Shown here piece by piece: positions 24,701 through 37,600 of a DNA stretch of 64,000 nucleotides; the first letter of the stretch is position 1, and each line of letters begins with the position of its first letter. The stretch is taken from the NCBI GenBank assembly GCA_036365515.1, contig CM070873.1, forward strand, positions 77,910,029 through 77,974,028, given 5' to 3'. The notes below the pieces were generated by a model that had not been told where the DNA came from, searched no databases, and saw only the letters and a list, made by a program, of their open reading frames with translations. This DNA is from Torymus aiolomorphi (lineage: Eukaryota; Arthropoda; Insecta; Hymenoptera; Torymidae). Position numbers and translations under genes: made by a program.

Positions 24701-26097
24701 CCCTGGTAGAAATGTTATTTTTTTTTTTTTATAGCCATTTTTAATTTTCAAAATTTTTTTTTCGATTTTTTTAATATTTAGAACAAATATTGTTTATAAT
24801 ATCATGAATTCTCTGTATGTAGGATAAAATTATCTACAATTTAAAAAAAAAAAAAGTCGGTAGCTATATTTCGTCATAAGTTATTGATGAAAACGTAATT
24901 TTTTGTAAATAGATTATATTTCGAAATTAAAAAAAGATATTAACATAAATATTTTTTTGGTTATAAAGGATATTAAGTACTATAACTTACTAAATTTTTA
25001 GGTTTTTTATTCATTATTTTTTGAGAAAAAAAATAATTTATAAAAAAATGTGACTTTTTTTGTCGTTCAATAACTATAATAAAATTGGCTTAATCACTTT
25101 GAAATTCTTTGTAGGGGTAGATTTTGTATACCAATCGAGTGAGTTCTTTGGGCAAAAGGATTGATCCATAAATTTCGAAGATATTTGAGGTTAAAATTTT
25201 TTTCAATTTTTTTTTAAATCGTAATTTCTCGAGAACGGCTCTATGTATCTAAATGGGGTGGGTGGTATTCGAAAGAGAATTAAATTACCTATATTTTCTA
25301 AAAAAAATTAATTTTCTAGTTATCACGGTTCTTTTGTTATTAACAAAAACGTAAAAATTGAAAAATGAAAAAAAATGAGTTTTATATGTTCAACTATTAC
25401 AAGAGTAAAATTGTCTTATTCGCTTCAAAATTCATTATAGAGGTATATTATTGATAGTTCTCGGATGAGTTCTTTTGGCAAAGTGATTGGTTCATAAATT
25501 TCAGAGATATTTGAGGTTAAAATTTTTCTAGACATTTTTAAAATCTATTTCTTGAGGATGGCTCTGTGTATCTGAATGGGATGGGTAACATTTGAAAGAG
25601 AATTACAATATTTATATTTTCTAAAAAAAAAAATTTTTCAGTTATATATCGCGGTTTTTTATTATTAACAAAAATGTAAAACTTGAAAAATTGAAAAATG
25701 AAAACAAAAATCTGTCTTTATCAAATTTTTTAAAATGCATCCCCTCACATTATAACAGCCTTTCCACATAACGCATTCAATATAACACGTTCAATGTTCA
25801 ACGTAACACGAAAATAAATTTGTTTTCCGACATCTACCAATTTCATACTCAGTGGTAGTGGTGCAGATTTCTATCTTTCTGAAGTATTAAATTTTAAATA
25901 TTGGAATTAAAAATTAATTAAAGGAATCAGTAAATTAAGTTTGAGGAAGCTACGTGCCAATGAATTGGCAGCGGTTTTTTTAAATAATAGTAGAACTTTT
26001 AGATGAATTATATTATTTTTGCGTTATGATTTTTGCTAAAAATGCTTCCATTTAATTAACACGTTAGCTATTATATATGCTTAATTTTCTACTAGGG
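24701..26097. mobile_element. 1.4 kb element with CCCTGGTAGAAA inverted ends (copy 2)
   Basis: The left end is CCCTGGTAGAAATGTTA and the right end is CTTAATTTTCTACTAGGG, giving imperfect 12-base inverted termini. It is flanked by AA on both sides (24699-24700 and 26098-26099), perhaps a 2-base target duplication. The body matches copy 1 (19.2-21.05 kb), and the right ~120 bases match, in reverse, the inner element at 47975. The internal direct duplication spans 25062-25360 and 25382-25685. There is no transposase, so it is non-autonomous. Confidence 0.75.
25062..25685. repeat. Internal diverged tandem duplication of about 300 bases
   Basis: Two units share an ordered series of phrases. Each runs from 'TTCAA.AA.TA' through a 'TTCTTTGTAG/TTCATTATAG' phrase, 'GAGTTCTTT.GGCAAA', 'TTTGAGGTTAAAATTTTT' and 'GGCTCTRTGTATCT' to 'TATTAACAAAAAYGTAAAA'. 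The same pair is present in copy 1, so the duplication predates the spread of the element. Confidence 0.65.
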
Positions 26098-28599
26098 AAG
26101 TTCATTGTATTCGTATATGAACGCGTAGCTTTCGTCACGTATAAATCAGATCTCAAACTTGACATCTGTATTACATACGTTCAATCTAAATCTGTACATC
26201 TAGCTCATCTACATTTTTGACATTTTGATTCATGTGAAAGTCTGGTGCATGCTCTCATGCGTTTCGCGCAGCGTTATGATCGCGCGGGACGGTAAATGGC
26301 TGTGTTAGGGCCCGTAAAATACAAGAGATGCGTTCGTACGCAGGTAGGCGACGTGCGATTTCACATTACGCGCGTTTATGCCTCGGCGAAGCCTTCCGCG
26401 CGCTTTATTGGAACCCGGAATTGACCCGGTTCTTCAACTTTGATGTCACGAGGCGTCTACAATATTGTTTAAGGTAGCAGTACTTGACGATCCCATCGGT
26501 AGCCGATGGATTTCTAAAGTTTTCTAAGTTATGGTATATTTTTTTAGCTTTTCCTTTAAACCGTGAGTAATGTTGACTGATACAATTCATTTTATAGGAT
26601 ATTATTTGAAGATTTTAAATTTATGCTATGTTCTTGCATTTATACTTATAAGGAAGAGAGAAAATCGGATGTAAATATGGAAATGTTTCAATTTAATAAA
26701 TAAGTGACCAACAGCTCCCATTTTACTGTATAAGCATTATGTTAAGATATATTTTAAGATGTGATACATTTTGTGATATAATGTGATATTATTTGGTTTC
26801 TTTAAATAAAACATATGTTAGCTTTGTAAAAATACAAGTTTTCATTTAGGGCGCTTGTGTAATATAACGAAAGGTAAGAAGACAATCTTGTAATTAGAAA
26901 ATGAAGGAGATGGGTTAGTAAAAAGAAAAGGAGAAATCCAACGGACGATACAAGGAGGTCTTTCAGACGTATACTCGACGGGTTCAGATAATTCATTTCT
27001 TTGCTCGAGCGTAATTAAAAGATAAACGTGCTCCGTCATCGAAACAGCTTATTTACACCCACGTACGCCTTTGGGTTTAAAATGATAGCAATGCTTGTAC
27101 CTTTACAGAGAATACATGGTAACTGAAGAAATAATCGTAGTTTTATAAACATATAAAATTTTTATTATGAAATCCTATAAAAGAACACAACCAACTGTAT
27201 AGTTTGTAAGAATAAGTGGTAACTGTGTCGGAACTACTAAAACATACATAATACCTGTTGGGAAAAGCAGTTAATTGGATTTTGCAAAGCAGATACTGAA
27301 AATACAGTATGATTTCATGCATCGCTTTTACAAATACCACGTCGCTAATGCCATCTTTAAGTACACATTCCTCGCGCGAAATAACGCGGCTCAAATTCCA
27401 ACTTATCCACCGACTCTCGTGTCTCCGAGTCAACATAAAGCTACCGCGCGTCCACCCACACACTCCGTAAAGTAGGGAATTTTAAGCAGCCGCAGCAGCA
27501 GCGGAGGTTTACCTATTTCTCAAAACGATCTGCCGCGGAAGGCACAACAGGACAGTCGAGCTTCCGTCCTCCATTACAGCGCGCGCGCGCGAATTTATCG
27601 CCGGAGGCGTCCCCGGCCCGCGTAAGCCGCGAAGCTAGATACGGGACGGGATATATACCGCAAGTATCTGGTATCTCCGTAAGCGAGAGAAGCTTTACGG
27701 CGCTTCGGATCTTGCGCGCGGGGTATTTGCGATCGCGATTGCGTTCATCCCGCTCCGTGTGTGCGTATCTCTGCCCGTGTGTCTGTGTCTGTACGGTGAC
27801 AATGGCTTTAAGAGACCGCTGTAAAAATAATGGAGATTGAAATACTTTTGATCAACGCCGTCGAATTAAACGCTTCCTTCGTACAGATCAAGAACGATTC
27901 TAATCGTTGTTGAAAAAATCGTTATAGAATCTAGTTACTATTATTGGTATTTATCTGCCGCGCAATGCAAGGAGTATAATAAACTTTTATAATTAAGAGA
28001 GAGCTTATTGCTGTAATTACTGACGAGTGTTACAAAGGGCGATCAAAATGTTTTTCATAAAATGAATCAGTCTAATAGGCGAACATAATTCACTCTGATA
28101 GCTGCATAAACAGGCATTTAACACACAACAGCAACCTATTAGAATGATTATAAATAACAGAGCTTTAAGCAATAAATAGTTTACTTTCCTATAAAATATT
28201 TCTCAGTTCTCATTAAGCCGTGAGGTAACTATTAAAAAAAATGCATCGCAATTACACAATAGCGAATATTGATATAGAACAATACATTGATGCAAGTTAG
28301 AAGCAATTATTGCTATATTATAAAGCTGTATTTTAACAGCTGCAAAAAATCTAATAAATTGAACTGTTATGTTAAATTTATATCCAATCACTGACAACTA
28401 ACAAGAAAACATAACAGATTTCGTGTTCCAAGAAATTTATAAAGTAGCAGTACCCGGATCAATCTCATTAACTACGTGCTCTATAGCCGTGGTTCGTAAT
28501 CAAGCTAGACATGAGTTCCGGTACAACACATTTCAGCTTTGAAGGTGTTATATGTGCGATCGTACGGACGGCTCGTATTCCAGTACACTGCACATCTCA

Positions 28600-28630
28600 T
28601 TCTACCTCTCCCTCTCTCTGTCTCTCACCC
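28600..28630. repeat. CT-rich microsatellite
   Basis: An imperfect (CT)n run of CTCTCCCTCTCTCTGTCTCTC type. Confidence 0.7.
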
Positions 28631-28779
28631 AGACGCACTCGCTGATGTTCTGACGTTTTGCACCGGTCTACACGCCACTAATCCCCGCCGTTAATGAGCA
28701 ATCCTAGCAAGTCGTTTATTTTCTACTTCAGCGGCGTAACGCTTCATACGCAAATTAAATTGAATTAATCATTTATGCC

Positions 28780-29332
28780 TAATAAATAGCTAGTTTTAGT
28801 GGGGTATATCCAAAAACTAGCCACTTTTCTTGGATATTTCTATCTATCGATGAAACGATTTTCCAACATTATTCGATCATTAAACAGATTGAAAATAGAA
28901 AGACTTTTTTTAAAGATTTACAGAAGCTCGTTCTTAAATATTTCAAAGGTATTAAAATTGGAGAGAAAAAAAAACTTTTGGTCAGTTTTTTTAGTTAGAA
29001 AATGGCTTGTTCTTATGACGAGGAGTGAGAGAAACAGAATCTAATAGAAAAGTATGGATTTCAGTTAATATCTAAGAAAGGAGTGCTGTAAATGATTTTT
29101 TAGTCTGTGTTTATTGTTTACATTTTTTAAAGCTATTTATTACAATTGAATGCTGTTAAATGTAACGTCAAGTCTATAGAATAAATTTAAATTGAATATT
29201 TTGAGGTTATGCCATTCTATTTTCAATCTTGGGAAAAAGCGTTTCAACATGGCCATTAACTAGCCATTTATTCTAGCCATTTGCTGACATTCTGACCATT
29301 TCGTAATAAACAAATTTCTACCAGGGCTACTA
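28780..29332. mobile_element. Probable partial CCCTGGTAGAAA-type relic
   Basis: The right border reads AAATTTCTACCAGGG at 29315-29325, identical to the 12-base terminus of the 24.7 kb element. Inward are repeated CTAGCCATTT words, and a similar AAACTAGCCACTTTTC word sits at about 28815. The expected left terminus is missing or mutated, so the left border is a guess. Confidence 0.35.
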
Positions 29333-31070
29333 CACTCGCTCTATTTGGACCATCAGTTCATTTTTAAACACACGTGAAGGTTTTTTTCTCTTAAAGTTTA
29401 TTCCACATTTTCACGCAATGAGTTTTAATCCGCCTGTTGCACTAATAACCATCGGTGACTTAAACGGTCATTTAATTTTTGCGAGTCTACACAAATCGAT
29501 ATGTAGGCATTTAATTGAATTATCGTTTAATGTTATTCAGTAATCGTTCAACTAAAAGTCATGTCCCACATACATATGAATTTTACTTACGGCTTGGATT
29601 TTAATACTTGTTTACTTTTAGATTTATCTCGAACACTTTTTAAATAGTTAATACACGTCAGTCGATCTTAAGAAAAATAATTACTTATAGCTTAAAGTAA
29701 AACGAAATGCTTTTATTTTTCATTAAAAAATTTAGAGATATGTATATTACCGTGGTCTTATAAGTAGTAAGAAATTAACTGGAGGTCTTTATGTCTTATC
29801 ACAGTTTATTATTATTGCTATTTTATAACTATGCTAATAAAGTCAATGGGGATATTAATATATCTTCTGGCGAGATAACTAAAAAGTATCGTTATCAATG
29901 CAACTACGTCATAAGATTGTGACCAATAAATTTATTAATTCACTTGTAAACTATTTACAAAGATTTTTCAATAAAATTGGTTTCTTCGCCATGTTACAGT
30001 GTGTGGAAAATACATATTTAAACCGCATTAAAGTATTTATGAAGACAAATGCTTTCGTGTAACGATCACCATAAATAGCCAGTATCAATCTTTTACAATC
30101 AGGAATTTTATTTTATTAGATGTTGTAGATTATCTACATGATCGATCGTAATCATTGAAAACGATTCCGCAAATTTCATGGTTTGATGCTTGAAGAATTA
30201 TACTATATCTAACAGGTTGCACAAAATATTAATTTAAATGTTAATTAATTTAAACAATTTATTTCTTCTCAACAATAAATTAGGTATGCTTAGTCATACG
30301 CGAGATTTATAATTAAAAACGCAATCGAAGAATCAAAATATTTGTGTAGTATATGACAAGCGGCTAAGCTGATAAAGTACAGAGGCAACCCAATATCGTA
30401 ATATATCTGTTTTTCCCCTTTACAATAGAAATTTTAAACAGCGTACATATAGTCACGATCTAATTGATTTAAATCGCTTCTTCCTCTGATAAATTAGTTG
30501 CGTTCACACCAGATTCCTGATATGCAAAAAATGTATTTTCATTCACAGCTCGCTCCCTGTTGGATTGATGAATGAAGCATAGCGGTATAAAAGACATTAA
30601 TTTATTCCATTTTTTGCGATTTACGCGTGCCAGCTCCACGCAACAATTATATTTATTACTTGCATGATTGTATATCAAAGGAGAATAACAAGCCGATCTT
30701 ATCGCAATTATTGCGAATTCTTTTCGCGCATTTGACCTGTCATTACTCATGATTCTGATAAATGTAGGCAAGTATGCGTATATTATCCACAGCAAGTACG
30801 TATAAAAGAAAGTTTACGAATAGCTGTGATGAGAAAGCTCTCGACTGTGGGAAAGAATATAGTCTAATTGAATATCATCAAGTTAAGCTTTAAATAATAC
30901 CGAAATCAATGGTTGTGATTAATTGCTTACGTCTGTATTTCATATCTCAAAGGAGTTGTAAAAAACGTTATTGATAATATTTCCTTTCTATTAATATAAG
31001 TGAGTACAAGAAAATGTATCGATGAAAAAATGAATTTTTACTCAATTTAAAATTGAGAATGTGAAGAAAA

Positions 31071-31102
31071 ATTAGGTAATACTTACCTAAGTATTACCTA
31101 AT
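31071..31102. repeat. 32-base near-perfect palindrome
   Basis: The arms ATTAGGTAATACTTA and TAAGTATTACCTAAT are separated by CC. It could form a cruciform or a short hairpin in either transcript. No stem-loop RNA family is recognised. Confidence 0.7.
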
Positions 31103-31289
31103 TTTTGGTGGTCTTACAAGATAGGTAGATAATTCTTATCTTGGATGCATTTTCGATTAATGAACTTGTTTGGGGATAACTTTATCTCGAGTTCTTGAGT
31201 ATGTAGATTATATTAAAATAAGATTGAAAATATTTATACACAAATAAATACGTTCTGCAGTAAAATGTTGTAATATCAATTCAGACTAT

Positions 31290-31640
31290 CAACAAGAAAA
31301 ACTACAAGATTATAAGAAAAAATGAAAGAAAACAATGACAAAAGAGTGAGAGTGAAGATGCAAAGAAAAAAGAGAAACACGAGAGTAAAAACGTAAACCA
31401 CAAGGAAAACGAGAATACTTGAGATCGGCAACAAAGAACAGTAATAAAGAAAGTCGACGCAGTACAGAGAGAAAGAGAGTGAAAGAGAATAATCTCAATA
31501 GACAAGAAAAAGGCCGAACAAAAGTGAAAGAGACACGGTCGCGGCAGCAAAAAGAGAGTAAAAGTGGAGAGGGCGAGCGAGAGAGCGATAAAGCGAGGAT
31601 AGATCGTGCGCGCTGCAAGGGAGAAAGAGGGAATGATTGG
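31290..31640 (+). repeat. Long purine-rich (A/G) tract on the plus strand
   Basis: About 350 bases in which A and G dominate the plus strand with few pyrimidines. It yields a Lys/Glu/Arg-rich frame on plus (31419-31790) and Ser/Leu/Phe-rich frames on minus. I regard both as by-products of strand bias and not as genes. Confidence 0.6.
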
Positions 31641-34589
31641 TGGATTTACGATCGACATTTGCGTCCATCGAGAGAGCCGCGGAGCGTAACTAACAATAAG
31701 ACTCCACGGAACCTATACAAATGCCGTGTAAGCGCCTCGGCTAATCAAGGATGCCGCGCGATGTACATATTAACATTGACTTTGCTTTGATGATTGAATT
31801 AGAATTTGTTCGGCGGTGGAGCTTTTTCGCCACAATAGACGGGCGCATAGTAAACGGATACATCATGGTACAAAAACTAAGAATTTGAAAGACACGTTAG
31901 AAATGAAGGAAGAATGCATCGGTTAAGCCAACGTTTATATTATCATTTATGTGAAGATGAAATACGATAGCCATTTATACGGCTACTTTCTAAAGTAATA
32001 ATAAGTGATCGTAAATGTTAGTAAAAGCAATATTTTGATTAAACCGAGTGGGCATATGAAGAGTCGTGAAAGCTTTGTTTCATATCATTTGACTTGGTCT
32101 GAATTTATCATCTCCGACAAAAAATAACGCGTCTTTTATGAATTGAGTTTCAATGACAATTTACGATGCCGCTAGAGAGAATGATATAGTACCCGCAACG
32201 AACACTAAAGCACCACCCAAGGTTTTTGATTCTGTCACGTGCTGCAATAAAGCTCAATAAAATTTACGATTACATTAGGCGCTATCGTAGTTAACATTTA
32301 TTGTTTTCAAGCATGCTGAACGCAAGCAGCATTTGATTTATTTTCTTCCACAAGTCAGTTGAAAAATTTTCATTTTATTTCTCATGGACATAATATAAAA
32401 GTGCTAGTATCAAATATGTGGTCTTCTATTTGTTTAACATGATATACCATAACACTATAGTTTTAGTCACACTAAATAATCTTTACTGATAATTGCAACT
32501 GCTTTATGATAATTTATTAAGAACGCAGAAAAGCTGCAGTTCTACAGAAACACTCGCACCGCAATTTCTCGCAACTCTTACAACATTTCTCGAATTCCCG
32601 ATTCACGTTTAAAGTCGCATTACGGTTTTTGCTTTCTCACAATCTCGACTACTAATTGTCTTACGCAATGTATACACACACATATATATATCGAACACGT
32701 AGGCCAACGAGAGAGAGCAGATTGCAGTCGAATTCGTAAATTCCGCAGAAATGGCTGTGCTACATAAATGAAAGGAAAGGGGGAAAAGCGCGGGCGGGCG
32801 GGCGAGGAAAATTGAGCCATTAAGCCTCGCGAGCGGATCCGAGCGATAGTCCGGTCGCGCGCAATGCGCATCGTGATCTCTTACATATACCGGCGCGCAC
32901 GGTGTGCTTTACGAGAGTCCCGCGCGCACGTAAATGACAATGGCAGGGTCCGGCGCGGCCGGAAGAAAAAGAGTACGGAGACTTTACGGGATCTCCCGGC
33001 GCTCGCTTTCATGAGAAAGCGCGGATCGCTCGGGAGGTATTCTCTTTCGCGCTGCACGAGGATCGTGGAGTATCCACTGTGCGCCGAGGGGGATGAGAGA
33101 TCGGAGATTAGCTCTGGAATCCGCGCGCTCCGGGGATGCGTAAGTGTGTCTGAACTGGCGTTCCTCTATATGTACGCCGCACGAGTAGGAAGCTGGAGCA
33201 TTCCTATCAGGTCGCCGGGTTCGATTGGATTCGTGCTTTTTCTTCGGAATACAGCGCGGAGGAGGATCGCTGGACTTTGAAATCAAAATTTTTGTCCGAT
33301 TACAAAGTGCACGTTGAACAATATGTTGTTGGTCTGTAATTAGTCTTTTATTTTAATTAACTGACTTTCGCGCGATTTATTTTTCTATTTAGTATGGATT
33401 GAGCTGCGTCCTTAACTAAGTATTTACTTGAATATTGATAAGGCTTACGCAAACTTGATGAAAATCTGTATGTTATAGTAAAAAGTTAAAAGGATGTATT
33501 ATTGTTAAGATAAAAAACGACCTCACTTATATATATTTATTCCTCATTGACAGTTAGAAAAACTTCATTATTTGAGATCTCTAGTCGATTGTGTACCGAG
33601 ACTCGCTTCTGTGTCGAAGGCGAAACAATTTTTTAAATCGACAATCCATTAATAAAATATGCACGTGAAATCTTTTTAATCTCGGAATATGTTTTAAAAG
33701 CCACACTTGCATTGATTGAAAGGTGTGATATCATCGCAAAGTGAACTGAATAGACAAATCGTGTTCTCTAAGTTGATAAAAACATCATTTTTAAGAAAAA
33801 AATATGTTAAATCCCATTAAATGCCTGGATATGCGTGATAAGAAGTTATATAGCTAATCTGTTGTATTTACCGCGAAGAGTATTCACTATATGGCTTGCT
33901 ATTCGAAAGTAATTGCTGTCATTGAAATTTCAAATGCACAGCGGTGTCTCGTCAACATTTTTATGTTTCTAGGGTTTCGTGATAACAATATGGAAGTATG
34001 CCATTGAACGCGTAAAAAATCTAATTACCAACTTTTAAAAAAGATTTAACTAGTTTTATCTTGGATGTTATAATTACAAGAGAAGTACACTTTCAAAAAC
34101 AGATTTTGTTGGGGGTTTGAGAATCGATTTCTAGCAATTGAAAATGACTCAAATCATTCTAATTCAGTTGCTTTGTCGATATATGCCATATCCAATCTCA
34201 GATATAATTAACTTTTCGAAAAATTGTTATTTGTTGAGAAGTTATAAGCAGTGATAGCCTGAATAAATTTTCTCTTTTTTAAATGAAAGCTTTTAATCTT
34301 TGTTGCTTATTCTGTATCGTTGTATAAGCAACCGAAACGTTTGCAAAATTACAGGTAATTTGGAGAGACATTAGTTTCAACAAAATTAAGCATAATTTAT
34401 TGGTACTGATCTTCAATTTTAGGTACCAGATATCTCTCTCCTAAAGGCTGTAGACTTTTCTAATTAGTCAATTACTTAAATTGTTTAATTTAAAACAATT
34501 TTAAATATAAACCATTGAAACAAGAGTTTTAATGAAAGTGAATTACAATTTATTATCAAGAAAACGATTTTAGCACTAATAGGACTTAC

Positions 34590-34633
34590 GTGGACCTCAA
34601 GATTTTCAAAGCGGAAATTATTGTTCAACTTAC
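34590..34633 (-). CDS. Pvf: Probable 44-nt upstream exon of the Pvf-like gene
   Basis: The acceptor is excellent (a T-rich tract ending in ATGTTTCAG) and the donor is GTAAGT. Only one frame is open: two bases finishing a split codon, then KLNNNFRFENLEVH, ending in phase 0. The exon at 10466 begins in phase 0, so the join gives FENLEVH followed by ATYIQG. That reproduces the PDGF strand pattern in which an x-V/L-x-V strand precedes the charged turn and the terminal HxxCxC. The intron between them would be 24,123 bases. Caution: the exon's own first bases GTAAGT also look like a donor, so an alternative is that an exon ends here (the open frame at 34951-34634). The exon upstream must end in phase 1; I could not find it. 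Confidence 0.5.
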
Positions 34634-37600
34634 CTGAAACATAAAAAAAATTACAATTATAGGTATACATGTATTTACAAAATGAAGTATAATAAAGTTA
34701 ATTTTTGTTATAAGTTTAAATAATGTGTTCAGCAATATATAAAATATAAACTGTTCTTTTCGTAAAAATTTAGAGAAATCTTTCGCTGGTTTTGTCACAT
34801 GCGAAATCGTTGTACTTTTATACTTTGTGACTATAAATACAAAATATGCAATGAATAGTATGCTTATTGTGTTTGACAACAACCGTACTGATAGCTTATC
34901 TACAATGGTTTGTAAAAGTTGACACTGATAAAGTGTATTTATGGTCATCAAAATTCAGAAAAAATTCAAATTGTCTGACACGCCCCGCCAAGTCGATGTC
35001 AAACTACAGAGCTGTAAAAATAAATAATCCGTAGTTGTGGGGTCAAAGCAGGTCAATCCGTACGCGTATTTGCGTTTTGAAACAATGAAGACTCGTTTCG
35101 AATTATCATTCTAATAACTCGCGAGCTAATTACTATCAACAGAATGAAAACAGCGTCTCATGTGTACACAGCGCTCTGTCTATGCTCGTTCAATCGTCGG
35201 CTTAAGAATGACATTAAGTCGCAGCTAATTACAGTAGGCGCGTGTAATATACGTCGGTAGCTATCGAGGGACGCTGTACCGTATCACGTAAATTACAATA
35301 TATCGGCCAATTATTGCTTTACGCGCGTGCGCGCACGCGCATAGGTTGCCGGTGTGTATAGGTATATATAGCTGCAGCGCGCGCACTTCCAGCACCGATG
35401 ACAAGCGTCGTACTTTACAGTCTCAAGTGCCGCAGCGTAATTTCTGTGGCGCGCGCGGGCGCGCAGGGGGAGGACAGATAGGCCGAGGCATAAATCAACG
35501 TCGGCTAAATACTGGGTCACACGGGGCTGCCGGTGGACAAGACGCGCGCGCGCTTAGCATCTACGATAGGCCATTAAAGTGCGCACGAGCGCCTATAGCC
35601 GAGCGAGAAAGAAAAAGCCGATCGGGGGAGTACGTATATAAGTGTATATATAATGGGAGGGAAAAATGAGAATAGTTGCGCTCGCGTACCGATCGATGCA
35701 GCCGATTTACATGCCGCGACTCGGTTTCACGCCTGCTGCACAACTGTATGTATACCGAATCGCGTGCGCGCTCGCGTGGGCGTGTGTCGCGCGGTTTTTC
35801 GCATCGACGCCGCGCGCGTCTAGCGGAGAGTCTAGTCGCGATAAGGGATTAGAAGTGGGGTGAACGAAAGCGGCTTATGTCTCGGGAGGTTGCGGCCAAA
35901 GAGCGCGAGCGAGCGGCACCGCGTGGGCGGACTTTTTCAGCCTCTGCGCGATCTAGAAGATCTCTGCATGCTGGTACGGATTTTAGACTCCGAATGGAAA
36001 GTTGAACTGGAAATTGGCACGGACGATATTCGGTTTGTATGCTCTGTGCGTTGTACGTGATTGGTTTCACTGTGGGTCTTCGCTGTTATTTTTCAGCGCG
36101 GGCCAGGATATTGGATATTCCGAAATATTCAACTTTGTTTCGTTCCCGGAATTTCGCCGGAAATTTATGAAATTATTAGGAAAATTTAATCAGGCTTAAA
36201 AAGAGGAATTTGCAAAGAGGATACTGAGAAGTTTTGTGAAAAAAGAATTCTCATGCAAAGTTTTACGGGTAAAAGTTACGGTATACGCTATCACGTCTAT
36301 AGCGTTCACGGCATATACATAGTTATGGTCTAGTTTAAAAGCGGACCCGGTTAAGGTTTCAGACATTTTTTCGAGAATTTCGCATAAACTTTTTTATAGA
36401 GATCCGTAAAAAATAAATTAGATTCTTGTAAATATAAGTGGCACTTGGCAAGTGAGACATAAAATTTGGAAATTTTTTAATTTCTACTCACACGATGTGT
36501 GGAAATTTTATATATATACTAAAAATAAAAGTCTAAGTTTGTCAAATTATGTATAAGAATCCGACACAAACCAATTCACGCAAGACAGACGAAATTTGCG
36601 GATTTTCTTTATTACAGCACACCTGGGGCGACCATCGTGCATATATACACCATCGTCGGCCTCACGGTCCTGTAAGACTGATTAGCGAGCCGTTTAACAG
36701 AGCGCTGCCATAGCGCCGGCGATAACAATCTGGTCCTGACGCGACCGGGAAGTGCGCTGGGTATTAATTAGCGTTTTGCGGATATCTCTTTCTCTCTCTT
36801 ACTGCTATATGCCTTCGCGCGTTGAGCTGCCACTGTGCGTGAATTACAAGCTGCGCTCTTGTTTCTCGTGTGTGCGCCGTGTCGGCGTATCTGCGCGGAG
36901 TGTCAGAGCCGGGTGATATATATACACATAACCCTTCGTCGACCGAATACTATCGGAGCGGGAACTAAGTTTTGCAATATAGCCGGCGGGAGTGGGATTG
37001 CAAGCTCATGTGCGAGGATTTTTGCAATATTCAACTCTGTTGGAAACTATGATTCGGCTCTTGTCATAATACATCATGTAATTAATAGATTGTTTATCTT
37101 CCTTAACAACTTTAAAATATTATCTACTTCAATAGAAATTAAAGAGAAAAATAATGTATTCATGGAATATATGTATAATGAAACGTTCGAAACAAATACT
37201 CATTATTTGATCCGCTAAAGAATGTGCGCTCGAACATGTTTGTCATCGTTATCATCGAAAAAATGCCTATAGCGAGGCGTTGCAATGCAACTGCAGCCGA
37301 CAAAGCCGTCACTTCATTCCCCGATATATACCTATAGCCTCATTGCCGTAAAACAGATGCGCGAGAGCGGGGCCACGATCAGGGAGAATACGCGCACTGA
37401 CATCATCGCAAGGCGGTGACTCATTTCGTAACGCGCGCAGCATCTCTTTCAATTACATTTTTTTTCCCTTTTTCATTTCTAAATTACGTTGACGACGCGA
37501 GTTGACGCAATTTCATTGCGCGCCTAACGAAGAAAAGCAGTTATTGATGGGCGCCTTCTTTCTCTTCGTTTTAATACGCGCGAGTCATCGCCGACGGATC

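Larger units (their letters stand above)
10467..34589 (-). other. Putative 24 kb intron of the Pvf-like gene
   Basis: The span between the 44-nt exon and the cystine-knot exon. It holds AT-rich DNA, dispersed repeats, microsatellites and GC/CpG-rich islands at about 11.05-12.5, 16.55-17.15, 17.4-18.05, 22.57-22.95, 23.8-24.3, 27.5-27.8 and 32.57-33.29 kb. Open frames in the islands are Arg/Ala/Ser-rich, overlap in several frames and look fortuitous. I see no second gene. Whether it is truly one intron depends on the 44-nt exon. Confidence 0.4.

Noticed and set aside
31302..31790. Lys/Glu/Arg-rich frame on plus and Ser/Leu/Phe-rich frames on minus
   Set aside because: Both follow from the purine-rich strand bias; no domain, no conserved-looking region.
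34625..34951. 108-residue hydrophobic frame on minus, receptor-like in look
   Set aside because: Phe/Ile/Leu/Lys/Asn-rich composition is what AT-rich DNA gives. It ends at CAG|GTAAGT, which I read as an acceptor instead. It remains the main alternative to the 44-nt exon.
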